Source: DATCMU01 sp036563245 (lineage in GTDB: Bacteria; Pseudomonadota; Alphaproteobacteria; Rhizobiales; Devosiaceae). Taken from it: a stretch of DNA of 42,022 nucleotides. The stretch is from positions 1 to 42,022 of the forward strand of contig DATCMU010000025.1 of assembly GCA_036563245.1 (NCBI GenBank), read 5' to 3'. The notes under the pieces are model-generated. The model was not told where the DNA came from. It did no database searches and saw only the letters and a list, made by a program, of their open reading frames with translations. Positions 14,681 to 22,534 of the stretch are shown one piece after another. Made by a program: the position numbers and the translations under genes. Numbering within the stretch: the stretch's first letter is position 1; every line of letters starts with the position of its first letter.

Positions 14681-15697
14681 ATGAAACTGATTACATCACT
14701 CATCGGGGCGACGGCTGTTTCGATTCTGATGGCCGGAAGCGCGCTGGCGCAGGAGGTTACGCTCCGCTTCCACCAGTTCCTGCCCGCGCAGGCGACGATA
14801 CCGGCGAATGCCATCGCGCCCTGGGCCAAGAAGGTGGAAGAGGAATCGAACGGCCGCATCAAGGTCGAGCTCTATCCGGCCATGCAGCTGGGTGGCGCGC
14901 CGCCGCAACTGTTCGACCAGGCCAAGGATGGTGTGGTCGACATCGTGTGGACCGTGCTCGGCTATACGCCTGGGCGGTTCCCCAAGGCCGAAGTCTTCGA
15001 ACTGCCGTTCATTGCGGTTGATGCGCAGTCCACGTCGCGTGCCTACCAGCGCTATATCGAGAAATACGACATGGATGAGTTCAAGGATGTGCACATCATC
15101 GCCGTGCACACCCATGGACCGGGGCTGTTCCACACCAAGAACCCGGTCACCAAGCTCGAAGACCTGAAGGGCATGAAGATCCGCGGCGGATCGCGGCTGG
15201 TGAACGAGTTGCTGACCGCCCTGGGCGCGACGCCGGTTGGCATGCCGGTTCCGGCGGTGCCCGAAGCGCTGTCCAAGGGCGTGATCGACGGCACGACCAT
15301 TCCCTGGGAAGTGACGACCGCGCTCAAGACATCCGAGCTGGTGCATAACCATACCGGCTTCACCGGGGCGCACGGCCTTTACACCCAGACCTTCGTGGTG
15401 GCGATGAACAAGGCCGTATATGACGGGCTGCCGGACGACCTGAAAAAGGTGATCGACGACAATTCCGGCATTGCTGTCGCCGAGGCGTTCGGCAAGGCCA
15501 TGGATGACGGCGACAAGGTCGGGCTCAAGGTTGCTGAGGACCTGGGCAACAACATCATCACGCTTGATGCCGCCGAGACCAAGCGCTGGCAGGACGCTGC
15601 CCAGCCGATCATCGACAAGTGGATCGCGGATACGCCCAACGGGCAGGAACTCTACGATGCCGCCAAGGCGCTGATCGCTGAAGAATCCGGGATGTAG
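14681..15697 (+). CDS. dctP: TRAP transporter substrate-binding protein (DctP family)
   Basis: A 338-residue periplasmic solute receptor. A Sec signal (MKLITSLIGATAVSILMAG, ending SALAQ) is followed by the DctP fold: VTLRFHQFLP, GRIKVELYPAMQLGG, FPKAEVFELPF and the central LEDLKGMKIRGGSRLVNELL. The conserved Arg in KIRGGSR normally pairs with a carboxylate on the ligand, which fits an organic or aromatic acid. GGAGGACACGC precedes the ATG at 14681. A rho-independent terminator follows. The gene completes the TRAP system, and its location between pcaQ and the hydroxycinnamate genes suggests uptake of p-coumarate, ferulate, 4-hydroxybenzoate or protocatechuate. Confidence 0.92.
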   Translation: MKLITSLIGATAVSILMAGSALAQEVTLRFHQFLPAQATIPANAIAPWAKKVEEESNGRIKVELYPAMQLGGAPPQLFDQAKDGVVDIVWTVLGYTPGRFPKAEVFELPFIAVDAQSTSRAYQRYIEKYDMDEFKDVHIIAVHTHGPGLFHTKNPVTKLEDLKGMKIRGGSRLVNELLTALGATPVGMPVPAVPEALSKGVIDGTTIPWEVTTALKTSELVHNHTGFTGAHGLYTQTFVVAMNKAVYDGLPDDLKKVIDDNSGIAVAEAFGKAMDDGDKVGLKVAEDLGNNIITLDAAETKRWQDAAQPIIDKWIADTPNGQELYDAAKALIAEESGM

Positions 15698-15739
15698 CTT
15701 CATCCTGGGGCAAGGGATCTCCTCGCTCCGAGGATCTTG

Positions 15740-15767
15740 GGGGCGCCCCTGCGGCGCCCCTTTTTTT
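15740..15767 (+). terminator. Rho-independent terminator after dctP
   Basis: GGGGCGCC (15740-15747) and GGCGCCCC (15753-15760) form an 8-bp GC stem with a 5-base loop, followed by seven T residues. This is the clearest intrinsic terminator in the window and separates the TRAP and hydroxycinnamate units. Confidence 0.9.
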
Positions 15768-15815
15768 GTTCACCGGATCCCTGGCGGAACAGTTGCGAAG
15801 CCGTGGGATTGTGAT

Positions 15816-15838
15816 AATGGTTATATACTATAACAATT
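15816..15838. promoter_or_regulatory. Candidate MarR operator upstream of the CoA-synthetase operon
   Basis: AATGGTT (15816-15822), 9 bases, then AACAATT (15832-15838). The core GTTATA-TAC-TATAAC is a perfect inverted repeat and contains TATACT, a likely -10. The same 7-9-7 layout, with one arm mismatch, occurs at 22434-22456. The regulator is probably the MarR protein encoded at 20273-20758. Confidence 0.7.
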
Positions 15839-15873
15839 CGGAGACATGAGTGATGCGGCAGGGAGGCGACCGC

Positions 15874-17721
15874 ATGCGGGCAGTGCATATGGGTGACCTG
15901 GGTGTCACCGCGGCGCGCCGGCCCGATGGAACGCTGCTGGTTCGATCGACTGCTCCCGTGCCCGAGCATGCCCGTACCGTGACCGACTGGCTCGATCATT
16001 GGGCCGAAATTGCCCCGGACCGGGTGTTTCTTGCCGACAGGGACATTGACGGCGCCTGGCGGCGGGTAGGCTATGCCGAGGCGCGGCGCCGGGTGCGCTC
16101 GCTTGGCGAGGCTTTGCTGGGTCACGATCTTTCGGCGGATCGGCCGCTGATGATCCTTTCCGGCAACGACATCGAGCACGCCTTGCTGGGGCTGGCGGCG
16201 ATGTATGTCGGCATTCCCTACGTGCCGGTATCGCCGGCGTACTCGCTGATGTCGAAGGATTTCGCCAAGCTTGAATATGTCGCGGCGCTGCTGACGCCGG
16301 GAATGATCCATGTTGCCGACGGGCAGCGTTTCGCGCCGGCACTCAAGGCGATCCTCAAGCCGGACATGCAACTGGTGGTTGCCCGAAACCCGTCGGCGGA
16401 GTTCGACGGCATCGCGTTCAGCGAGATGGAGGCACGCGCGCCAACGGACAGGGTCGACGCGGCCAATGGATTTGTCGGGCCCGATACCATTGCCAAGTTT
16501 CTTCTGACGTCCGGTTCCACCGGCAAGCCCAAGGCGGTGGTCAACACGCAGCGCATGCTGTGTTGCAACCAGGAAATGATTGCGCTCGCCTGGGCCGCGC
16601 TGGCCGACACGCCGCCGGTTCTGGTGGACTGGCTGCCCTGGAACCACACCGCCGGCGGCAATCACAATTTCGGTATCGTGCTGCGCAATGGCGGCACGCT
16701 CCATATCGATGATGGCGTGCCCTCGGAGGCAGGTATCCTGCGAACCGTGCGCAATCTCGAGGAGGTCTCGCCCACCGCCTATTTCAACGTTCCCAAGGGC
16801 TACGAAATGCTTGTCGCCCATCTGCGCGAAAACCGGCAGCTCAGGGAGAGGTTCTTTGCCGATCTGGAGTTCATGCAATATGCGGGCGCCGGCCTTGCCC
16901 CCCATGTCTGGGACGGGCTCGACGAACTGGCGCGCCAGACCATCGGGGAGCGGATCATGATGCTGACCGGGTATGGTTCGACGGAAACGGCCCCGTTTGC
17001 CTTCACCACGACCTGGCCTGTGGATCGGCCGGGCGAAGTGGGCCTGCCGGCGGCGGGGCTGGAGGTCAAGCTGGTGCCCAATGCGGGAAAGCTCGAGCTG
17101 CGCCTCAAGGGGCCGAGCATTACGCCGGGATACTGGCGGCAGCCCGAGACGACGGCGGCCGCATTCGATGCCGAGGGCTACTACATGATCGGTGATGCGC
17201 TCAAGCCGGTGGACGAGGCCGACCTATCCAGGGGCTTCATGTTCGATGGACGGGTCTCGGAGGATTTCAAGCTCGACACGGGGACGTGGGTCAATATGGG
17301 CCGGGTGCGGCTCGACCTGATCGCCGCGTTCGCGCCCTATGTTCGGGATGTGGTGCTGACCGGCCTCAATCGCCCGCATATCGGGGCGCTCGTGTTTGTC
17401 GATCCGGATGCCTGCCGCGCGCTGGTATCCGAACTGCCGGTAAATGCCTCGATTGCCGACCTTGTCGGACACAAGGCGCTGCGCGCGGAATTCCAGGACC
17501 GGCTGGATGCGCTTGCTGCGCGAGCCACCGGGAGTTCGACGCGGGTCGCGCGGGCAATCCTGCTCGAGACGCCACCTTCGATCGACCGCAGCGAGGTGAC
17601 CGACAAGGGCTCGATCAACCAGCGCGCGGTGATGGCGGCGCGCGAAGCGCTGGTGGAAGACCTTTATGCCGACCCGCCCCCGCCCCATGTGCTGGTCGCA
17701 CGACGGAAGGACAGCCAATGA
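15874..17721 (+). CDS. fcs: Feruloyl/p-coumaroyl-CoA synthetase
   Basis: A 615-residue AMP-forming ligase that activates hydroxycinnamic acids with ATP and CoA. The AMP-binding P-loop LLTSGSTGKPKAVVN lies near residue 215, YGSTET (motif A5) near residue 370, and the C-terminal adenylation hinge around FMFDGRVSEDFKLDTGTWVN. Length and motifs match the long feruloyl-CoA synthetase group rather than the ~500-residue 4-coumarate ligases. The start at 15874 has GGGAGG 7 bases upstream; GTG or ATG codons at 15850 and 15853 are alternatives. The thiolase gene overlaps the stop by four bases. It begins the operon that follows the candidate MarR operator. Confidence 0.9.
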   Translation: MRAVHMGDLGVTAARRPDGTLLVRSTAPVPEHARTVTDWLDHWAEIAPDRVFLADRDIDGAWRRVGYAEARRRVRSLGEALLGHDLSADRPLMILSGNDIEHALLGLAAMYVGIPYVPVSPAYSLMSKDFAKLEYVAALLTPGMIHVADGQRFAPALKAILKPDMQLVVARNPSAEFDGIAFSEMEARAPTDRVDAANGFVGPDTIAKFLLTSGSTGKPKAVVNTQRMLCCNQEMIALAWAALADTPPVLVDWLPWNHTAGGNHNFGIVLRNGGTLHIDDGVPSEAGILRTVRNLEEVSPTAYFNVPKGYEMLVAHLRENRQLRERFFADLEFMQYAGAGLAPHVWDGLDELARQTIGERIMMLTGYGSTETAPFAFTTTWPVDRPGEVGLPAAGLEVKLVPNAGKLELRLKGPSITPGYWRQPETTAAAFDAEGYYMIGDALKPVDEADLSRGFMFDGRVSEDFKLDTGTWVNMGRVRLDLIAAFAPYVRDVVLTGLNRPHIGALVFVDPDACRALVSELPVNASIADLVGHKALRAEFQDRLDALAARATGSSTRVARAILLETPPSIDRSEVTDKGSINQRAVMAAREALVEDLYADPPPPHVLVARRKDSQ

Positions 17722-18962
17722 CGGAGCACAAGACGGGATTGCGCACCCGTTTCGAAGATACGCTGCTGATCGGCGGGCGGCGGACGCCGTTCGTCGACTA
17801 TCGCGGCGCGCTGGCGCAAATCTCGCCGATCGACCTGGGGATCAAGGCCGCGCGCGCCGCATTTTCCGCGACCGGGGCCGATCCGCGCGATGTGGGAACC
17901 ACGGTCGCGGGGTCCATGGCCCAGGCGTCGTTCGATGCCTATGTGACGCCCCGCCATATCGGGCTTTACGCAGGTGTGCCGGTCGATCGTCCGGCGCACC
18001 TCGTGCAGCGCATTTGCGGCACGGGCATTGAGGCGATCATCCAGGCGGGCGACGCGGTCTCGCTCAAGCGCGCGGAACTGGCGCTGGCGGTGGGTACGGA
18101 ATCGATGAGCCGCAATCCGATCGCCGCCTATACCCATCGCAACGGCTTCCTGATGGGGCAGGTGGAGTTCAAGGACTTCCTCTGGGAGGCGCTGCTCGAT
18201 CCCGGGGTCAACTGCACGATGGGCGACACGGCGGAGAACCTTGCGGCAAAGTACGGCATTACCCGCGAAGAGGTCGACCGGTTCGCCGCACGCAGCTTCG
18301 AGCGGGCGCTTGCCGCCCAGGCGGCCGGGATATTCGAGCAAGAGATTGCGGCAGTCGTCAGCGAATCCTTCGAGGTAGAGGGAATGCTGGCGCGCGGCAT
18401 CAGGCTGCCGCGGGGCGTGGACAGCGTCGAACACGATACGCACCCGCGGCCATCTCCTTTCGAGGTTCTTTCGAAGCTGCGTCCGGCATTCGGCGGCGTG
18501 CAGACTGGCGGCAATTCCTCGGCCATTGTCGATGGCGCCGCCGCGGTTCTGGTGGGCAGCACAGCGTATTGCGCGGAAAAGGGCCTCAAGCCACTCGCCC
18601 GACTGGTGTGTGGAGCGGCGGTGGGGGTGCCGCCTGAAATCATGGGCATCGGCCCGGTGCCGGCCATCCGGGCCGTGCTCAACGAGACCGGGCTGGCGCT
18701 GGACGACATCGCGCTGGTGGAGATCAACGAGGCGTTCGGTGCGCAAACTCTTGCATGCGCGCGGGAACTGGCACTCGATGAGGGCAGGCTGAATGTGAAT
18801 GGCGGGGCCATCGCCATCGGCCATCCGCTTGGCGCGACCGGGGTGCGCCTGACCCTTACGCTTGCGCTCGAACTGCGGCGCCGGGGCCAGCAATATGGCA
18901 TTGCCTCGGCATGCATCGGGGGCGGGCAGGGGATTGCCCTGCTGATCGAGAACTTGGGTTGA
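17718..18962 (+). CDS. Thiolase-family acyltransferase (hydroxyphenyl-beta-ketopropionyl-CoA thiolase candidate)
   Basis: A 414-residue thiolase. The nucleophilic cysteine (about residue 100) is in QRICGTGIEAI, the catalytic histidine in GGAIAIGHPLGATG and the second cysteine in ACIGGGQG. The ATG at 17718 overlaps the synthetase stop, so the two are translationally coupled. In this context it should cleave 4-hydroxyphenyl-beta-ketopropionyl-CoA (or the methoxy analogue) to acetyl-CoA and 4-hydroxybenzoyl-CoA or vanilloyl-CoA. This is inference from the operon. The window has a separate thiolase, pcaF, so this one is unlikely to serve the beta-ketoadipate pathway. Confidence 0.88.
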   Translation: MTEHKTGLRTRFEDTLLIGGRRTPFVDYRGALAQISPIDLGIKAARAAFSATGADPRDVGTTVAGSMAQASFDAYVTPRHIGLYAGVPVDRPAHLVQRICGTGIEAIIQAGDAVSLKRAELALAVGTESMSRNPIAAYTHRNGFLMGQVEFKDFLWEALLDPGVNCTMGDTAENLAAKYGITREEVDRFAARSFERALAAQAAGIFEQEIAAVVSESFEVEGMLARGIRLPRGVDSVEHDTHPRPSPFEVLSKLRPAFGGVQTGGNSSAIVDGAAAVLVGSTAYCAEKGLKPLARLVCGAAVGVPPEIMGIGPVPAIRAVLNETGLALDDIALVEINEAFGAQTLACARELALDEGRLNVNGGAIAIGHPLGATGVRLTLTLALELRRRGQQYGIASACIGGGQGIALLIENLG

Positions 18963-18978
18963 GCGGGCGTGGTGCGCG

Positions 18979-18998
18979 ACTTGGCCGAATGGCCAAGT
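18979..18998. other. Perfect inverted repeat in the thiolase/SDR gap
   Basis: ACTTGGCC (18979-18986) and GGCCAAGT (18991-18998) flank GAAT. The dyad lies in the 109-base gap before the short-chain dehydrogenase gene. It has no T tract. It may be an operator or an mRNA hairpin separating two segments of the operon. An AACAATT half-site (19053-19059) like the MarR operator arm lies further downstream. Confidence 0.4.
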
Positions 18999-19071
18999 AC
19001 AACCGCCCCAGGGTTGCGGATAGGCTTTGGCGGCGTTTGCACGCACTGATTCAACAATTCGGGGTAGCATC

Positions 19072-19833
19072 ATGAAGATCAAGGACATTGCGGTGCTGGT
19101 CACCGGGGGCGGATCGGGCCTTGGGGCGGCGACGGCCAGGCTTCTCGCGCAAGGCGGAGCAAAAGTCGGGATCCTCGACGTCAATGCCGAAAAGGGCGAA
19201 GCGGTCGCCCGGGAAATCGGGGGGACATTTGCGCGTTGCGACGTTGCGGATGCCGCCAATGCCGAAGCGGCAATCGCCGCATGCCGCGATGCGCACGGAC
19301 CGGCAAGGGTGCTCGTCAATTGTGCGGGCATTGCCACCGGCGCACGTATCGTTGGGCGCGAGGGACCCATGCCACTCGGCGAATTCGAACGCACGATCCG
19401 GGTCAACCTCATTGGCAGTTTCAACATGATGCGTCTGGCGGCGGCCGAGATGTCGCTGCTCGACCCACTTGAAACCGGGGAACGCGGCGTCGTGGTCTCG
19501 ACTGCGTCGGTGGCCGCATATGAAGGCCAGATCGGGCAGGCGGCCTATTCGGCGTCCAAGGGTGGCATTGTATCCCTGACCCTGCCGGCGGCGCGCGAGT
19601 TCGCCCGCTTCGGCATAAGGGTCAACGCGATTGCGCCGGGGCTCATGCTGACGCCGCTTGTCGATGGATTGCCGCAGGAGACCCAGGACGGCCTGGCCGA
19701 AGCGATCCCGTTCCCGCACCGCCTCGGCAAGCCCGAGGAATTCGCCGACCTCGTCGCCGCAATCATCGGCAATACCTATTTGAACGGCGAGGTGATCCGG
19801 CTCGATGGCGCGTTGAGAATGCAACCGAAGTAA
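19072..19833 (+). CDS. Short-chain 3-hydroxyacyl-CoA dehydrogenase (HSD10-like SDR)
   Basis: A 253-residue SDR with cofactor motif VTGGGSGLG, LVNCAGIA, the catalytic serine in VVVSTASVAA and Tyr-x3-Lys in YSASKG. The longer insertion after LVNCAGIATGARIVG and the text LPAAREFARFGIRVNAIAPG resemble type II 3-hydroxyacyl-CoA dehydrogenases (HSD17B10 group). The predicted role is oxidation of the beta-hydroxyacyl-CoA made by the enoyl-CoA hydratase in hydroxycinnamate side-chain oxidation. GGGGTAG lies just before the ATG. The thioesterase gene follows 9 bases later. Confidence 0.87.
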   Translation: MKIKDIAVLVTGGGSGLGAATARLLAQGGAKVGILDVNAEKGEAVAREIGGTFARCDVADAANAEAAIAACRDAHGPARVLVNCAGIATGARIVGREGPMPLGEFERTIRVNLIGSFNMMRLAAAEMSLLDPLETGERGVVVSTASVAAYEGQIGQAAYSASKGGIVSLTLPAAREFARFGIRVNAIAPGLMLTPLVDGLPQETQDGLAEAIPFPHRLGKPEEFADLVAAIIGNTYLNGEVIRLDGALRMQPK

Positions 19834-19842
19834 GAGGCGCAG

Positions 19843-20271
19843 ATGCTGACAAATACGCGGGAAATCGAGATCGAATGGGGCGATTGCGATGCCGCCGGAA
19901 TCGTCTTCTACCCGCGATATTTCGCCTATTTCGATGCCTCGACCGGCCGGCTGTTCGAAAAGGCGCTCGGCGAGAAGAAGCCGGGCTGGGTGGAGCGTTT
20001 CGGAATCGTCGGCATCCCCATGGTCGACACACGCGCGCGCTTCCACATTCCGTCGCGCCATGGCGACGTCGTGACCATTGAAAGCCGGATGACGGCTTGC
20101 CGCCGCTCGAGCTTCGATATCGAGCACCGCTTGATGCGGAATGGGAAACTGGCGGTGGAGGGCTACGAGACGCGGGTGTGGACCGGGCGCGATCCAACCG
20201 ATCCGGAACGGATCCGATCCCTCGCCATACCTGACGAAGTGGTCCGGGCTTTCGGTATCGCGCGCAGCTAG
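19843..20271 (+). CDS. 4-hydroxybenzoyl-CoA thioesterase-family protein
   Basis: A 142-residue hotdog-fold thioesterase. EWGDCDAAGIVFYPRYFAYFD near the N-terminus matches the active-site segment of Pseudomonas 4-hydroxybenzoyl-CoA thioesterase; Asp16 here corresponds to its catalytic Asp17. Its predicted reaction releases 4-hydroxybenzoate (or vanillate) and CoA from the aroyl-CoA left by the thiolase. The gene lies 9 bases after the dehydrogenase and ends 1 base before the convergent marR gene. Its product would be the substrate of PobA, encoded at the other end of the aromatic region. Confidence 0.88.
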   Translation: MLTNTREIEIEWGDCDAAGIVFYPRYFAYFDASTGRLFEKALGEKKPGWVERFGIVGIPMVDTRARFHIPSRHGDVVTIESRMTACRRSSFDIEHRLMRNGKLAVEGYETRVWTGRDPTDPERIRSLAIPDEVVRAFGIARS

Positions 20272-20272
20272 C

Positions 20273-20758
20273 TCACGTCCGCCCGGTCCATTTGCCTTCG
20301 ATAATCCGTTCGAGATAGGAAAGGAAACGATCGCGGTCAGCCTCGCCGCCGAGAGCCGCCACAAGGCGCGCCTCATGGCCGGTCTGCAGTTCTTTCATGC
20401 GCTCGACGAATTGGGCCCCCTTGTCGGTCAGGTGCAGGGCATGGCTCCGCCGATCGCTGCTTCGGGCGCGGCGTTCTGCAAGGCCGCGCTCCTCGATCCG
20501 GTTCATCAGCGCCACGAAATTCGCCCGCTTGATACCGAGGGCGGCGGCGATCTCGCCCTGCTTGCAGCCCGGGTTATCCCCGATCAACAGCAGAACGGCA
20601 TAGTCGGCAGGGCGGATATCGAGTTCCTCGAAGGTCTCGATGAAATCCTGGAAGACGGTCAGTTGCGCCAGCCGGAGCCGATAGCCGACGGTGCCGGCAA
20701 GCGCGGAACTGTCGACAGGACGCCTCGTACGGAGCGCTTTTGCGGCGGGTGCGTCCAT
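20273..20758 (-). CDS. MarR-family regulator of hydroxycinnamate genes (candidate)
   Basis: A 161-residue MarR-type repressor. The winged HTH spans GCKQGEIAAALGIKRANFVALMN and the wing ERRARSSDRRSHALHLTDKG. MarR proteins in hydroxycinnamate clusters (CouR, FerR, HcaR) usually sense the CoA thioester and leave DNA. The ATG at 20758 overlaps the acyl-CoA dehydrogenase stop by one base (TGATG), so the two are coupled. The acd-marR operon starts at the dyad at 22434-22456, implying autoregulation. The effector is inferred and not visible in the sequence. Confidence 0.87.
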   Translation of the reverse strand: MDAPAAKALRTRRPVDSSALAGTVGYRLRLAQLTVFQDFIETFEELDIRPADYAVLLLIGDNPGCKQGEIAAALGIKRANFVALMNRIEERGLAERRARSSDRRSHALHLTDKGAQFVERMKELQTGHEARLVAALGGEADRDRFLSYLERIIEGKWTGRT

Positions 20759-22374
20759 CAGGCGAGGCGCCCGTCGGTGCGCGGATTTAGGAGGCGGATA
20801 CAGGTCTCGGCGAGGGTCTGGCATTGCGGCAGCATTGCCGCCCGCACGTATTGCGCCGTTGCGCGGATGCGGTCCGGATCGGCGGCGCGGTTGGCCGCGG
20901 CCTCGAGCCGCAACCACATTGCGGCGAAATAGAGCAGGCCGGTGAGGCGCAGGAAGGGCGTGGCCGCAATGCCCGGATCCTCTGCGCCCAGAACGGCGTC
21001 GCGCGCTTCTTCCCAGGCGCCGAGGACTTCGCCGAAAGTAACCGCGCCTTCGCCGGCGGCGTCTCGCGCGATCCGGCCCATTTCCTCGATAAACGCGCCG
21101 ACATAGGCGCCGTCGGCCCCACCCAGCAGGCGTCTGGCCAGCGTCATCGCCATGATGCCGTTGGTGCCCTCGTAGAGACGGGTGATGCGGCAATCGCGCC
21201 ATATCTGCTCCAGCCCGTATTCGGGGAGGTAGCCATAACCACCGAGCACCTGGATACCGAGATCGGCGGCACGGGAGCCGGCGTCCGTGCAGAACGCCTT
21301 GACAACCGGCGTGGCGAATTCGACGAAGGCCGGGTTCGTGTCCAGCGTCTCGGCGGCGTGCAGGGCCATCGCCCGGCTGCCCAGCGCCAGCGCGTCCATC
21401 TCCAGCAGCATTGCCCTGACGTCGCCATGATCGGCAATTGCACGGCCGCCCTGGGTCCTGGTGGCGGCATAGGCCGCCGCACGCCTGTGCGCCTCGCCGG
21501 CGTGGGCAACGCCCTGCATCGCAACCTCAAGGCGGGCATGGTTCATCATCACGAACATGGCCTTCAGGCCCTCTCCGGGGGCGCCGACGATCTCGGCTTC
21601 AGCGCCCTCGAACGCAAGCTGGCAGGTGGGAGCGGCGTGAATGCCCAGTTTTTCCTCGTTGCGCAGAACCTTGACCGCGTTACGGCTGCCATCCGGCAGA
21701 TGCGAGGAACATGCGAAGAGCGACAGCCCCCGCGTCCCTTCTTGGGGAGTGCCGGTGCGCGCCAGCACCAGGTGCAGGATGCGGTTAGACAGATTCTGGT
21801 CGCCGCCGGTAATGAAGATCTTCTCGCCCGATATGCGCCATTTCCCGTTGCCGTCGGCGCGGGCGGTGGTGCGGATCGCCGACAGGTCGGAGCCAGCCCC
21901 GGCCTCGGTGAGGCACATGGTGGCGAGGGCTTCTCCGCTCACATAGTCGGCAAGAAGCCGTGCCGCCTGCTCGCCTGTGGCGGAAGCGACAATCGCGCGC
22001 GCCGACCCGGGCACCAGCCCTACAACGATCTGGAACGCGTGGTTTGCCGCGCAAAGCAGTTCCGTCGCGGCGGCAACCACGGGCTCGGGCGCGCCGATGC
22101 CGCCATGTTCTTCGGGCAGGGCCAGCTTGTGCCAACCCAGTTCGACGTATTTTGCATAAAGATCCACCAGCGGAGCTGGCATGGACACGCGCCCGCCGGC
22201 CAGGCTGCAGCCTGTGCGGTCGGAGACGGCGTTGGTTGGCGCCACGGCATCCTCGGTGAATTCGGCAAAGGCGCGCAGGGCATCGGCCGCGCCTCCCGCC
22301 GCCCATGGCTCGTGGGGGAATGGGGCACACACCGCCGCCAGAGTGAAGAGAATGTCGTCGACTGCTGTTGTCAT
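20758..22374 (-). CDS. Acyl-CoA dehydrogenase (dihydro-hydroxycinnamoyl-CoA candidate)
   Basis: A 538-residue FAD-dependent acyl-CoA dehydrogenase, longer than the ~380-residue classic members and similar in size to the DmdC/AidB-like group with an extra C-terminal helical domain. FAD and substrate motifs include MCLTEAGAGSDLSAIRT and ISGEKIFITGG; the catalytic Glu is probably in RLYEGTNGIMAMT. The pathway from p-coumarate itself does not need it. It would be needed to bring dihydro-p-coumarate or dihydroferulate (phenylpropanoids) into the same CoA route, which is my inference. It is transcribed divergently from the hydratase and together with marR. Confidence 0.85.
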   Translation of the reverse strand: MTTAVDDILFTLAAVCAPFPHEPWAAGGAADALRAFAEFTEDAVAPTNAVSDRTGCSLAGGRVSMPAPLVDLYAKYVELGWHKLALPEEHGGIGAPEPVVAAATELLCAANHAFQIVVGLVPGSARAIVASATGEQAARLLADYVSGEALATMCLTEAGAGSDLSAIRTTARADGNGKWRISGEKIFITGGDQNLSNRILHLVLARTGTPQEGTRGLSLFACSSHLPDGSRNAVKVLRNEEKLGIHAAPTCQLAFEGAEAEIVGAPGEGLKAMFVMMNHARLEVAMQGVAHAGEAHRRAAAYAATRTQGGRAIADHGDVRAMLLEMDALALGSRAMALHAAETLDTNPAFVEFATPVVKAFCTDAGSRAADLGIQVLGGYGYLPEYGLEQIWRDCRITRLYEGTNGIMAMTLARRLLGGADGAYVGAFIEEMGRIARDAAGEGAVTFGEVLGAWEEARDAVLGAEDPGIAATPFLRLTGLLYFAAMWLRLEAAANRAADPDRIRATAQYVRAAMLPQCQTLAETCIRLLNPRTDGRLA

Positions 22375-22415
22375 GGCTCCACCGCCTTCCCGCGCACATC
22401 CTGTGCAATCAGGCT

Positions 22416-22456
22416 TTGCCTGTCACGCGCAATAATTGTTATACTAGCAAACAATT
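22416..22456. promoter_or_regulatory. Promoter and candidate MarR operator between acd-marR and the hydratase gene
   Basis: AATTGTT (22434-22440), 9 bases, AACAATT (22450-22456) form a perfect 7-bp dyad. TTGCCT (22416-22421), 18 bp, and TATACT (22440-22445) form a plus-strand promoter whose -10 lies in the operator. On the minus strand TATAAC lies inside the same dyad. The spacing and arms match 15816-15838. Confidence 0.72.
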
Positions 22457-22534
22457 CGACGATGAAACAATCGGATCAATTACTTGCAGGCGGCGCGATC
22501 CGGATCGACATGCCTGCGGGATCGGGGAAACAGA

